Assembly (NCBI RefSeq): GCF_026891035.1
Contig: NZ_JAPTGG010000008.1
Coordinates: 124,001 to 188,000 of the forward strand
Source: Dasania phycosphaerae
Lineage (GTDB): Bacteria > Pseudomonadota > Gammaproteobacteria > Pseudomonadales > Dasaniaceae
Reading direction: 5' to 3'
Length of the DNA stretch: 64,000 nt
Position numbers and translations under genes: made by a program. Shown piece by piece: positions 17,750 through 26,474 of this stretch; position 1 is the stretch's first letter, and the number at the start of each line of letters is the position of its first letter. The notes beneath the pieces are model-generated. The model worked only from the letters and a program-made list of their open reading frames with translations. It did no database searches and had not been told where the DNA came from.

Positions 17750-18004
17750 ATGTTAACGGATCAGGAATTTAATCGTATAACCTGGGCTAGTCGCCGCGGC
17801 ATGCTGGAGCTGGATTTAATCTTGGTGCCTTTTGTGGAACAGCGTTTACGCGATTTAGATGAGGTTGATCTACAGCGTTATTTAGATTTACTAGAGTCCG
17901 AAGACAACGATTTATTTGCCTGGTTTTTAGGGCGCGGTAAGCCAGAAGATAGTGAGCTGGCCATTATAGTCGACAAAATCATTGCCCATGCACGGCCCGC
18001 TTAG
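17750..18004 (+). CDS. sdhE: FAD assembly factor SdhE
   Basis: A small cytoplasmic factor that promotes covalent attachment of FAD to succinate dehydrogenase and fumarate reductase flavoprotein subunits. It has 84 residues, the normal size, with the RGxxE motif at residues 16-20 (RGMLE) and the helix bundle pattern YLDLLESEDNDLFAWF. The ATG has an AGGGTG site ahead. Its 3' end overlaps ygfX by 17 bases, so the two are coupled. Confidence 0.95.
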   Translation: MLTDQEFNRITWASRRGMLELDLILVPFVEQRLRDLDEVDLQRYLDLLESEDNDLFAWFLGRGKPEDSELAIIVDKIIAHARPA

Positions 18005-18410
18005 CCTCGTTGTTAGCCCTTCTTTAATTCTTAAAAGCTATCTTTTCGCTTTAGCCTGCTTGCTGCTGTTGGCATTGTTGGCTTACCCACTGCCCTGGTA
18101 TGGGTTGTTGCTAGTGCTGCCCTTGCTGGCGATGTATTTTTATCGTTGTTGGCGGCAATATTTTTCAGCGCAGCGTTTACAAGGCTTGCAGCACGAAGGT
18201 GGCCGCTGGTTGTTGCGCTATGCTGGCGGTAATGTAGAGGTGCATTTGCAGGCGGCTACCGTATGGCCCTGGTTGATTGCGGCGAGCTATTATCACCCCT
18301 TAAATCGCCAAGTTTATCCTGTGCTATTGCTGGCCGATAGCTGCCAGCGGGATGATTTTCGGCGCCTGCGCGTGTTGTTAAAAAGCCGCAAGGCATACCA
18401 AGCGGCTTAA
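17988..18410 (+). CDS. ygfX: YgfX-like inner-membrane protein
   Basis: A 140-residue protein with two adjoining membrane helices (about residues 17-57) followed by a basic cytoplasmic part, like YgfX/CptA, which is paired with sdhE in many gammaproteobacteria. E. coli YgfX has been reported as a toxin-like partner of YgfY, though this role is disputed. I chose the ATG at 17988 over a TTG six bases earlier. There is no separate ribosome site, and translation is probably coupled to sdhE. Sequence conservation in this family is low, so the call rests partly on position. Confidence 0.75.
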   Translation: MHGPLSLVVSPSLILKSYLFALACLLLLALLAYPLPWYGLLLVLPLLAMYFYRCWRQYFSAQRLQGLQHEGGRWLLRYAGGNVEVHLQAATVWPWLIAASYYHPLNRQVYPVLLLADSCQRDDFRRLRVLLKSRKAYQAA

Positions 18411-18432
18411 TACTGCAGCAGCTGTTAGTCGC

Positions 18433-20022
18433 TTATTGCAGTGGCTCTTTTTTATCGGGGTAGAGTATGGTGTCCTCGGCCTTAGCCAGGGTATCGGGGT
18501 AATCTAAGGTGTAGTGCAGGCCGCGGCTCTCTTTGCGGCTTAGTGCTGAGCGTATGATTAGCTCGGCGACTTTGGCGAGGTTACGTAGCTCTAATAAATC
18601 ATTACTGACCTTGTAGTTGCTGTAATACTCGTTTATCTCCTGTTGTAATAATTCAGCGCGACGCAGGGCGCGTTGCAGGCGCTTATTGGTGCGCACTATG
18701 CCCACGTAATCCCACATAAAGCGGCGCAGCTCATCCCAGTTATGGGAGATAACTACATCTTCATCGGAATCGGTAACCTGTGATTCATCCCAGGGGTTAA
18801 TATTAACCGCAGGCCATTGCTGATCCAGATTGGCCATCATATGTTGTGCGGCTGAACGGCCGTACACCAAACACTCCAATAATGAATTGCTAGCCATGCG
18901 GTTGGCGCCGTGCAGCCCGGTAAAAGAGGTTTCTCCTATGGCGTAAAGATTGGCGATATCGGTTTGGCTGTATTGATCAACCATCACGCCGCCGCAGGTG
19001 TAGTGCGCAGCCGGTACTACGGGTATAGGGTCGCGAGTGATATCTATGCCTAGCTCTAAGCAGCGGGCTTTTACGGTGGGGAAGTGGTGCAAAATAAAGT
19101 CCGGCGAGCGATGGCTAATATCCAAATACACGCAATCACTACCTAAGCGCTTCATTTCGTGGTCTATGGCGCGTGCCACTATATCTCTGGGGGCCAGCTC
19201 ACCGCGTTCGTCAAAGCGATGCATAAAGCGTTCGCCATTGGGCAGTAATAGGCGGCCACCTTCGCCCCGTATGGCCTCGGTAATCAAAAAGGACTTAGCT
19301 TCAGGGTGGTATAAGCACGTGGGGTGGAACTGGTTAAATTCCATATTGGCCACTCGGCAGCCCGCACGCCAGGCCATGGCTATGCCATCACCGCTGGCGC
19401 CATCGGGGTTGCTGGTATAGAGGTAGGCCTTGCTGGCACCGCCGGTGCTTAGCGCCACAAACTTGGCTTGAAACAGGTCTACATGGCCGGTGTTTCTATT
19501 GAGCACATAGGCGCCGTGGCATTGGCCTTGGCGGGTAATAAGGTCTACCGCTACGCGCTGCTCGTAAATATGAATATTATCGGCTTCTATGGCGCGCTGT
19601 ATCAGGGTTTCAGAGACCGCCCGGCCAGTGGCATCGGCGGCGTGAATAATGCGGCGGTGACTGTGGCCACCTTCTTTGGTTAAGTGGAAAGACTGGCCGG
19701 GGTCGGTGTTGCGGGTAAATTGCACCCCTTGCTCTACTAACCAGTTAACTAAGTCGTTGCTATTGTTAACGGTAAAGGCCACGGCATCTTCGTGACACAG
19801 ATCGGCGCCAGCGGCGAGGGTGTCGGCTATATGGGCCGCGCAGGAGTCTTCCTCATCCAGTACTGCCGCGATGCCGCCCTGTGCGTAATAAGTCGCGCCT
19901 TGGCTGAGCTCGCCCTTACATATCAGCGCTACCTGCAAGGCGGGGTCTAAGTGCAAGGCCAGCGAGAGGCCGGCCGCACCACTGCCTATAATTAATACAT
20001 CGTGTTGTAAGGGACTGCTCAT
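18433..20022 (-). CDS. nadB: L-aspartate oxidase
   Basis: A flavoprotein that oxidises aspartate to iminoaspartate, the first step of NAD synthesis. It has the FAD dinucleotide fold at the N-terminus (VLIIGSGAAGLSLALHLD), SQGATYYAQGGIAAVLDEED, the active-site region EGGHSHRRIIHAADATG, and GLHGANRMASNSLLECLVYG. The ATG at 20022 (MSSPLQHD) gives 529 residues, close to the usual 530-540. The frame stays open to 20196, but those extra 58 residues are unlike any NadB and overlap the rpoE promoter region. It diverges from rpoE, as in many gammaproteobacteria. Confidence 0.96.
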   Translation of the reverse strand: MSSPLQHDVLIIGSGAAGLSLALHLDPALQVALICKGELSQGATYYAQGGIAAVLDEEDSCAAHIADTLAAGADLCHEDAVAFTVNNSNDLVNWLVEQGVQFTRNTDPGQSFHLTKEGGHSHRRIIHAADATGRAVSETLIQRAIEADNIHIYEQRVAVDLITRQGQCHGAYVLNRNTGHVDLFQAKFVALSTGGASKAYLYTSNPDGASGDGIAMAWRAGCRVANMEFNQFHPTCLYHPEAKSFLITEAIRGEGGRLLLPNGERFMHRFDERGELAPRDIVARAIDHEMKRLGSDCVYLDISHRSPDFILHHFPTVKARCLELGIDITRDPIPVVPAAHYTCGGVMVDQYSQTDIANLYAIGETSFTGLHGANRMASNSLLECLVYGRSAAQHMMANLDQQWPAVNINPWDESQVTDSDEDVVISHNWDELRRFMWDYVGIVRTNKRLQRALRRAELLQQEINEYYSNYKVSNDLLELRNLAKVAELIIRSALSRKESRGLHYTLDYPDTLAKAEDTILYPDKKEPLQ

Positions 20023-20211
20023 AAGTGTGAGGGGTGCTTTATCAATTAATGGTTTTTTATAGTGGGGGGGTCGCGTAAACTCGCCACTGATTAGCTGGCT
20101 ACAATGTGCGCGTAGTATAAGCCCGTAAACACAAAAAGCGAAATTAAACAGGGTGTTAGCGGAACTATAGAAAAAGCAGGGGCTCTTAGAGGGCAAGCAT
20201 AAAGCATGAAA

Positions 20212-20238
20212 GAACTTTTACTACACACTATGGTCAAC
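20212..20238 (+). promoter_or_regulatory. candidate sigma-E/AlgU-type promoter of rpoE
   Basis: GAACTT at 20212-20217, 16 bases, then TCAAC at 20234-20238 resembles the extracytoplasmic sigma consensus (GAACTT, 16-17 bases, TCTGA or TCCAA). It lies about 38 bases before the rpoE ATG. This would give the autoregulation known for rpoE and algU. Confidence 0.5.
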
Positions 20239-20275
20239 CCATTGAACAAGAAGTATGCAGTTTGTTGGGGGTGCA

Positions 20276-20869
20276 ATGTCTAGCACCCCAAAGGCGGACC
20301 AGCAACTCGTTAAGCGAGTACAGCAGGGCGATAAGCGAGCCTATGATTTACTGGTATTAAAGTACCAGCATAAAATCTTTGGGTTAATTTCTCGTTATAT
20401 ACGCGATCACGCTGAAATACAGGATGTGGCACAGGAGGCTTTTATTAAAGCTTACCGAGCCCTGCCTAATTTCAGAGGCGATAGTGCCTTTTATACTTGG
20501 CTGTACCGTATAGCTATAAACACCGCCAAAAATCACTTGGTGTCTAGAGGGCGCCGCCCGCCTAGTGCCGATATAGATGTAGAAGATGCGGAACATTTTG
20601 AGGGTGACTCCCCTCTAAAAGACATTGAAAACCCAGAGAATGCTTTATTTGGTAGCGAATTGAAGGCGGTTTTAGATAAGGCTATAGAGGATTTACCCAG
20701 TGATTTACGCACGGCGTTGACCCTGCGTGAGCTGGAAGATTTTAGTTATGAGGATATCGCCGATGTTATGGGTTGCCCCGTAGGCACCGTGCGATCACGA
20801 ATATTTCGTGCCAGGGAGGCGGTGGACAAACAGGTAAGAGCGCAGATGGATGGCTTGCAAACGGCCTAA
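20276..20869 (+). CDS. rpoE: RNA polymerase sigma factor RpoE (AlgU type)
   Basis: An extracytoplasmic-function sigma factor that responds to envelope stress. The 197-residue protein matches E. coli RpoE and Pseudomonas AlgU closely. Region 2 has LLVLKYQHKIFGLISRYI, QEAFIKAYRALPNFRGDSAF and TWLYRIAINTAKN; region 4 has DLRTALTLRELEDFSYEDIA and CPVGTVRSRIFRAREA. I used the ATG at 20276 (MSSTPKAD), as it matches the family start and has a G-rich ribosome site; an upstream TTG would add seven residues. The genes following it encode its anti-sigma system. Confidence 0.97.
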   Translation: MSSTPKADQQLVKRVQQGDKRAYDLLVLKYQHKIFGLISRYIRDHAEIQDVAQEAFIKAYRALPNFRGDSAFYTWLYRIAINTAKNHLVSRGRRPPSADIDVEDAEHFEGDSPLKDIENPENALFGSELKAVLDKAIEDLPSDLRTALTLRELEDFSYEDIADVMGCPVGTVRSRIFRAREAVDKQVRAQMDGLQTA

Positions 20870-20928
20870 GCGGGTACCAGCAGCAACGGCATTGATATGA
20901 GTAGCATTAAAAAGGCAGAGGTAGTTTT

Positions 20929-21570
20929 ATGAGTGAGCAATTGCGAGAGGCATTGTCGGCATTAAAAGACGGTGAGGCAGAAGAGCTGGAATTGCGCCGT
21001 TTACTAAAGCACGGTGATACTCAGGAGCTGGATCAGTGTTGGCGATCTATGCACCGACTTACCGATGCCATGTCTGGTGGTGAAGCGCTGGCTTTTACGC
21101 AGTGGGATATTAGCGATAAGGTGGCTGCGGCTATAGCGCAAGAGCCTGCCCATGCGGTGGCTGAAACTGCCTCGGTGGGCGAGCAGCCCAAGGCTTGGTA
21201 CAAGCCGGTGGCCGGCTTTGCGGTAGCTGCCTCTGTGGCTATGGCCATAGTGGTAGGCGGTCAAAGTTTTATTAATAGCGATGCTGGGGTAACGCCGGTG
21301 GTTGATACCTTAGCTACGGCCAATAATAGTGGTCGAGTCTATCCTGCCCAGTTAGCTGCCAGTGGAGTAGGTAATGTCACCGTGGCTGCCACCCTAAATC
21401 AACAGTCAATAATGCCCGGTACTGGTTTATCAAAAGCGGTAGAGCAGGGCGACCTCACCGCCGAGCAGCGTTTGCATCAATATATGTTGGAACACACCGA
21501 ACAATCCGCATTAAACAATGGTCAGGGCATGATTAACTTTGCCCGTGTTGTTAGTTACGAGGCGCAGTAA
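20929..21570 (+). CDS. mucA: anti-sigma-E factor MucA/RseA
   Basis: A single-pass inner-membrane protein that holds RpoE inactive until it is cleaved by stress proteases. It has 213 residues. The cytoplasmic sigma-binding part opens SEQLREALSALKDGEAEELELRRLL, and a membrane helix lies near 92-112 (AGFAVAASVAMAIVVGG). The periplasmic tail has about 100 residues. It starts 59 bases after rpoE and is three bases from mucB. The C-terminal end does not show a clear hydrophobic DegS-activating motif that I can name. Confidence 0.92.
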   Translation: MSEQLREALSALKDGEAEELELRRLLKHGDTQELDQCWRSMHRLTDAMSGGEALAFTQWDISDKVAAAIAQEPAHAVAETASVGEQPKAWYKPVAGFAVAASVAMAIVVGGQSFINSDAGVTPVVDTLATANNSGRVYPAQLAASGVGNVTVAATLNQQSIMPGTGLSKAVEQGDLTAEQRLHQYMLEHTEQSALNNGQGMINFARVVSYEAQ

Positions 21571-21573
21571 ATC

Positions 21574-22506
21574 ATGTTGCGCTTTAAGTCCGCTCTGTTG
21601 CTTGCATTATTGATGACCATCAATCTGCTGGCTAGGGCCGATAGCCTAGCACCGCAGGATTGGCTGCAAAAAATGTCTAGCAGCCATAGGCAGTTAAATT
21701 ATCAAGGGCTGTTTACTTATGAGCAGGCCGATAGCATACAGACCCTGCGTATATTTCACGCCCTGATAGACGGTGAAGAGTACGAGCGCTTAGAGCGGCT
21801 CAATAGCACAGAGCTTAATGTGGTACGCAAAGGCCACGGTCCCAGCTGCCTACATGCCGGTGATAAGCTGATTAAATTGCTAAAACAGCAGCATAATAGC
21901 CATGTGGGTATGGCACATTTTTATGACTTTTCCATCGCGGGGCGCGATAGAGTCGCTGGCCGTAAAGTGGTGATACTGGCAGTCATGCCCAGGGACAAAC
22001 ACCGCTTTGGTCACCGTTTATCTTTGGATGAAGAAACCGGGCTGTTGCTGCGGGGCGTGCAATACAGTGCTGACAATAAAGTGCTGGAGCGCTTTCAGTT
22101 TGTCGACATAGAATTAAATGCCGATATCCCCCGTGAGACGTTCAACGAACCTAAGCATATGCAACAAGCAGCGCATATTGCCCCTGCTGTGAACGACAAA
22201 GCCAACTATGCTTGGCGCTTAAGCTGGTTGCCGGGTGGTTTTAAATCTATCCCTAGCCCTGCAAAAAAATCCCCCGTCGATAGCCAGACCTTTACTGATG
22301 GCTTGGCAGTGTTTTCGGTATTTGTCGAGCCCCACCAAGATAACAGCCCCGCAGCCGGTGTACAGGGCAGGGCTCAACGTGGTGCCACTATGGCTTATTC
22401 TCGTGCCTTTCAACTCCATGGCCAAACCTATAGGGTGACCGTGGTAGGCGAAATCCCCCAGCTCACCGCTGAGCGTGTGGCGGCCTCTATAGTGGCGGCT
22501 AGCTAA
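21574..22506 (+). CDS. mucB: periplasmic sigma-E regulator MucB/RseB
   Basis: A periplasmic protein that binds MucA and protects it from proteolysis, releasing it on sensing mislocalised lipids or LPS. The 310 residues have a signal peptide (MLRFKSALLLALLMTINLL, cut near ARA-DS). A LolA-like first domain follows (WLQKMSSSHRQLNYQGLFTYE) and then a smaller C-terminal domain from about residue 205 (LSWLPGGFKSI). It sits in its conserved place after mucA. Confidence 0.94.
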   Translation: MLRFKSALLLALLMTINLLARADSLAPQDWLQKMSSSHRQLNYQGLFTYEQADSIQTLRIFHALIDGEEYERLERLNSTELNVVRKGHGPSCLHAGDKLIKLLKQQHNSHVGMAHFYDFSIAGRDRVAGRKVVILAVMPRDKHRFGHRLSLDEETGLLLRGVQYSADNKVLERFQFVDIELNADIPRETFNEPKHMQQAAHIAPAVNDKANYAWRLSWLPGGFKSIPSPAKKSPVDSQTFTDGLAVFSVFVEPHQDNSPAAGVQGRAQRGATMAYSRAFQLHGQTYRVTVVGEIPQLTAERVAASIVAAS

Positions 22507-22511
22507 AGCGT

Positions 22512-22991
22512 ATGATGACCGAAGTTGCTAGAGTGTTGGCAGTAGAGCCGCAGCACTTATGGGTGGAAACTTTACAAAAAAGCACCTGTAATAGCTGCAC
22601 AGCCCAAAAAGGCTGCGGCTATGGCTTGATGAATGAAGCTGCTCACCAGCGCCGTAACCATTTGCGAGTGGCCATACCGGCCGCTGATAGCCATCATTAT
22701 CAACTGGACGACAAGGTAGAGCTGGAGTTTCCAGAGCAATTGCTAGTTAGCGGCGCGATGCTGGTGTATCTGCTGCCACTGTTAACTATGTTGGCGGCCG
22801 GTGCTGTAGCCAGCCTTTGGTTTAACCGTGAGGGTTTGATTGTGCTGGCTTCAATAATGGGCTTGGCACTGGGTTTTGCATTGGTGTGGTGGCGCTCTCG
22901 CCAGCAGGCTAGCAACGTAGCCGGGCAGGTAAAGGTTAGGCTTAGTGGCAGGGCTAAAACCGCCTGCGCTGAGGTTATTAGCCGAGCTTAA
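22512..22991 (+). CDS. rseC: RseC/MucC family inner-membrane protein
   Basis: A 159-residue protein of the RseC/MucC family, linked to sigma-E control and to the SoxR-reducing system. The cytoplasmic N-terminus has a cysteine cluster STCNSCTAQKGCGYG. Two membrane helices follow at about residues 78-100 and 106-126. The C-terminus is basic. It begins five bases after mucB. MucD, the periplasmic protease that follows in Pseudomonas, is not present after it. Confidence 0.9.
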   Translation: MMTEVARVLAVEPQHLWVETLQKSTCNSCTAQKGCGYGLMNEAAHQRRNHLRVAIPAADSHHYQLDDKVELEFPEQLLVSGAMLVYLLPLLTMLAAGAVASLWFNREGLIVLASIMGLALGFALVWWRSRQQASNVAGQVKVRLSGRAKTACAEVISRA

Positions 22992-23144
22992 GTATTCAAA
23001 AAGCGCTATTCATAGCTAGATCCCCCCCTTTCCTGTAAAATTCCGCGCTTGACTGAGATGAGTCTTATTCAGCCCGCTCACATACGGTTTTTATAGCGGC
23101 TGTGATAAGTGTATTTATGTAGTTTTCTGGAAGTGGTTTAGCGA

Positions 23145-24944
23145 GTGAGTAACTTAGATTTAATTCGAAATTTTTCCATTATTGCCCATATTGATCACGG
23201 TAAATCCACCCTCGCTGATCGCTTTATTCAAACCTGTGGGGGGCTGACTGCCCGCGAAATGGCGGCCCAAGTGCTGGACTCTATGGATATAGAGCGCGAG
23301 CGCGGTATTACCATTAAAGCGCAAAGCGTTACCCTCAATTACAACGCCAAAAACGGCAAAACCTACCAGCTTAACTTTATTGACACCCCGGGCCATGTGG
23401 ACTTTTCCTATGAGGTGTCACGATCCTTGGCGGCCTGCGAGGGGGCTTTGCTGGTGGTAGATGCGGCCCAAGGGGTAGAGGCGCAATCGGTAGCCAATTG
23501 CTATACCGCCATAGAGCAGGGCTTGGAAGTGTTACCCGTGCTCAATAAAATGGACTTGCCGCAGGCTGACCCCGATACGGTTAAGCAAGAGATAGAAGAA
23601 ATCATCGGCCTAGATGCCGAACATGCCATCCCCGTAAGTGCCAAGTCGGGCATGGGCGTGGATGACTTACTTGAGCAATTGGTAGAACTGATCCCACCGC
23701 CGGAAGGCGATCCCGAAGGTGATTTGCAGGCGCTGATTATCGACTCTTGGTTTGATAATTACTTGGGCATAGTGTCGCTAGTGCGTGTTAAACACGGCGA
23801 GTTGCGCAAGGGTGACAAGATCATGATGAAGTCTACCGGCAAGCAACATATAGCCGATAGCGTAGGTATTTTTACTCCCAAGCGTACCGTTACCGGCGTA
23901 TTAAGAGCAGGTGAAGTAGGTTTTGTGGTGGCCGGCATTAAAGATATACACGGCGCGCCAGTGGGTGACACCATCACCCATTCCAATACGCCTAATGTGG
24001 CTCAACTACCTGGCTTTAAAAAGGTAAAACCACAGGTTTATGCCGGCTTATTTACGGTAAGCTCCGATGATTATGAAGCCTTCCGCGATGCGTTGGCCAA
24101 GTTAACCCTTAACGACGCCTCTTTGTTTTATGAACCTGAGAGCTCTGATGCGCTGGGTTTTGGCTTCCGTATAGGCTTCCTGGGCATGTTGCACATGGAG
24201 ATTATTCAGGAGCGTTTAGAGCGTGAATATAATCTAGACCTGATCACCACTGCGCCCACGGTTATTTATCAAGTACTCACCAAAAAAGGTGAGGTGTTAA
24301 TGGTAGATAACCCCTCAGCCTTGCCTGATCCAGGTGTGTTGGATGAGGTGCGCGAGCCTATTTGTATAGCCAATATGCTGGTGCCGCAGGACTACTTAGG
24401 CGCTGTCATTACCCTATGTGTAGAAAAACGCGGTGTGCAAAAAGATATGCAGTTTTTAGGTAAGCAGGTGGCGGTAAGCTATGAACTACCTATGAACGAG
24501 GTGGTGTTAGATTTCTTTGATAGATTAAAGTCTGTCAGCCGCGGCTACGCCTCACTGGATTACAGCTTTGACCGTTTCCAAGAGGCCCCACTGGTCAAAC
24601 TGGATGTATTGATTAATGGCGATAGAGTTGATGCGCTGTCGATTATAGTGCACCGCGATCAAGCGCAAAGCCGCGGTAGAGCCTTAACTGAAAAAATGAA
24701 AGAGCTAATTCCCCGGCAAATGTTTGATGTTGCTATACAGGCCGCCATAGGTGGTCAAATAGTGGCTAGGCAGTCAGTAAAAGCCTTGCGTAAAAACGTA
24801 ACCGCCAAATGTTATGGCGGTGATGTTAGCCGTAAGCGCAAACTGCTAGAAAAACAAAAAGCGGGTAAAAAACGCATGAAACAAGTGGGTAATGTAGAGA
24901 TTCCACAAAGCGCGTTTTTAGCGGTGCTAAAAGTCGATAACTAA
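23145..24944 (+). CDS. lepA: elongation factor 4 (back-translocase)
   Basis: A ribosome-binding GTPase that acts on stalled or misassembled translation complexes. The 599-residue length is typical. G1 is AHIDHGKSTL, G3 DTPGHVDF and G4 NKMDLPQ. The unique LepA C-terminal part includes KVDVLI-like strands (LVKLDVLINGDRVDALS) and a Lys-rich tail KLLEKQKAGKKRMKQVG. The start is GTG. The 153 bases before it hold no gene. Confidence 0.97.
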   Translation: MSNLDLIRNFSIIAHIDHGKSTLADRFIQTCGGLTAREMAAQVLDSMDIERERGITIKAQSVTLNYNAKNGKTYQLNFIDTPGHVDFSYEVSRSLAACEGALLVVDAAQGVEAQSVANCYTAIEQGLEVLPVLNKMDLPQADPDTVKQEIEEIIGLDAEHAIPVSAKSGMGVDDLLEQLVELIPPPEGDPEGDLQALIIDSWFDNYLGIVSLVRVKHGELRKGDKIMMKSTGKQHIADSVGIFTPKRTVTGVLRAGEVGFVVAGIKDIHGAPVGDTITHSNTPNVAQLPGFKKVKPQVYAGLFTVSSDDYEAFRDALAKLTLNDASLFYEPESSDALGFGFRIGFLGMLHMEIIQERLEREYNLDLITTAPTVIYQVLTKKGEVLMVDNPSALPDPGVLDEVREPICIANMLVPQDYLGAVITLCVEKRGVQKDMQFLGKQVAVSYELPMNEVVLDFFDRLKSVSRGYASLDYSFDRFQEAPLVKLDVLINGDRVDALSIIVHRDQAQSRGRALTEKMKELIPRQMFDVAIQAAIGGQIVARQSVKALRKNVTAKCYGGDVSRKRKLLEKQKAGKKRMKQVGNVEIPQSAFLAVLKVDN

Positions 24945-24961
24945 TCATTTAACAATAATTA

Positions 24962-26029
24962 TTGGATTTATCTATGGTTAATACGCTGTTGTTTGTCGTT
25001 TCAGGTATTAGTTTGCTGTTGTGGTTAATGCAAGAAAAGTTTGCCCGCCCACAAATACAAACCGAGCTGGATAGCTGCATACGTAACGATCAAACGCTAT
25101 CGGCCGACGAGCTGCTAGTAAAAACGGTGCCCAGCTGGTCAGAGTGGTTTTATAGAGCCACTTTTATTATGTGGTTGGCCTGGGGGGCTTCCATCTTTTT
25201 AGTCAAAGATGGCGACTTCGCCTTAGTGCTGGTGTGGTTAACGCTGTTTAGTGGGCTGGTCTATGCTATTGATCACTTCTTCTTTGCCGATAAGCGCAAC
25301 AGCTATGTGGAGTCGCCGTCGGTAACGGCCTTTTTAGGGCGTTACGTGGCCGAGCAAAAAGAATTATTGCTTAGCAACTATGGCCGCGAACTGATTTTGG
25401 CAGAGTATGCTAAATCCTTTTTTCCGGTATTGTTTGTGGTGGTGATACTGCGCTCATTTATCGTTGAGCCTTTTCAAATTCCCTCGGCCTCTATGGTGCC
25501 TACCTTAAAAGTAGGGGATTATATTTTAGTCAACAAATACACCTACGGCCTAAGGCTGCCAGTATTGGGCACTAAAATCTTAGAGGTTAATGAGCCACAG
25601 CGAGGCGACGTCATGGTGTTTTTCCCACCCGATGACCCGCGTTATTTTATTAAGCGGGTAATTGGTCTACCTGGCGATGAAATTATTTACAGCAACAAAA
25701 CGCTGACTATTAACGGCGAGCCTATGGCGCAAGAGTTTGTCGCGCAAATCTATGAAGCGGGTCAGCCGGTTAAACGCTATAAAGAGCAGTTTGCGGGCAG
25801 TACCCACACCATACACCAGTCCATAGGCATAGATAGAGGCGGTTTTTCTATAGTGGTGCCCCAGGGCCATTATTTTATGATGGGCGATAACCGTGATAAC
25901 AGCAGCGATAGCCGCTTCTGGGGGCCTGTACCCGAGCAAAATATAGTCGGCAAGGCTTTTGCTAAATGGATGTACTGGCCTTCTATTACCCAGCTGCCCA
26001 GCTTTAGCCGTGCCGGTATGATTGAATAA
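24962..26029 (+). CDS. lepB: signal peptidase I
   Basis: The membrane protease that removes signal peptides from exported proteins. It has 355 residues from a TTG start; an ATG 12 bases later is an alternative. N-terminal membrane helices are followed by an unusually long cytoplasmic segment, then another helix and the catalytic domain. The catalytic Ser177 lies in PSASMVPTL and the general base Lys231 in YFIKRVIGLPGD. Box E is MGDNRDNSSDSRFWG. It follows lepA by 17 bases, the normal lepA-lepB-rnc-era operon. Confidence 0.96.
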   Translation: MDLSMVNTLLFVVSGISLLLWLMQEKFARPQIQTELDSCIRNDQTLSADELLVKTVPSWSEWFYRATFIMWLAWGASIFLVKDGDFALVLVWLTLFSGLVYAIDHFFFADKRNSYVESPSVTAFLGRYVAEQKELLLSNYGRELILAEYAKSFFPVLFVVVILRSFIVEPFQIPSASMVPTLKVGDYILVNKYTYGLRLPVLGTKILEVNEPQRGDVMVFFPPDDPRYFIKRVIGLPGDEIIYSNKTLTINGEPMAQEFVAQIYEAGQPVKRYKEQFAGSTHTIHQSIGIDRGGFSIVVPQGHYFMMGDNRDNSSDSRFWGPVPEQNIVGKAFAKWMYWPSITQLPSFSRAGMIE

Positions 26030-26096
26030 AGCGCTGGCAGGCAATATGGCAAAAAGACACTACAATACGATAAAAAACAATAAGTGGAGAGATAGC

Positions 26097-26474
26097 ATGG
26101 TTAGCCCTATACGCCAACGCGGCATGTCAGGTTTAAGCCTATTAGTGGTTTTGTTATTAATCGGTTTTTTTGCAACAGTATTAGTGAAGTTACTGCCTAT
26201 TTATATGGAGTCCTGGACTATTAAGGGCGCTATCAATGGCGCTATAGAAGATGGTGGCCAAGGGCTATCAGCAGCCGATATACGCAAAAGCCTAGATAGA
26301 CAGTTTACTGTTAACCAAGTAACAGCGATTGCCGTTAAAGATATAGAAATTAAACGTGAAAAAAATGGCAAAATGACCATCAACGCGAACTATGAAAAGC
26401 GCGTCCCCTTTATGCAAAATGTGGATGTGGTGGTTAAATTTGAGAAATTTATATTTGAAGTACAAGGTAAATAA
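26097..26474 (+). CDS. DUF4845 single-pass membrane protein
   Basis: A 125-residue protein with one N-terminal membrane helix (residues 9-30, GMSGLSLLVVLLLIGFF), resembling a pilin-like anchor, and a soluble alpha/beta part. Proteins of this family occupy the same site between lepB and rnc in Pseudomonas and relatives; the role is unknown. The ATG at 26097 has a good GGAG site and gives the usual size. An open frame extends upstream to 26022 but overlaps lepB. The stop is followed immediately by the rnc TTG. Confidence 0.88.
   Translation: MVSPIRQRGMSGLSLLVVLLLIGFFATVLVKLLPIYMESWTIKGAINGAIEDGGQGLSAADIRKSLDRQFTVNQVTAIAVKDIEIKREKNGKMTINANYEKRVPFMQNVDVVVKFEKFIFEVQGK

Noticed and set aside
20023..20196. 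58 extra codons at the front of nadB
   Set aside because: The extension does not resemble NadB, replaces no needed part of the FAD fold, and overlaps the divergent promoter region.
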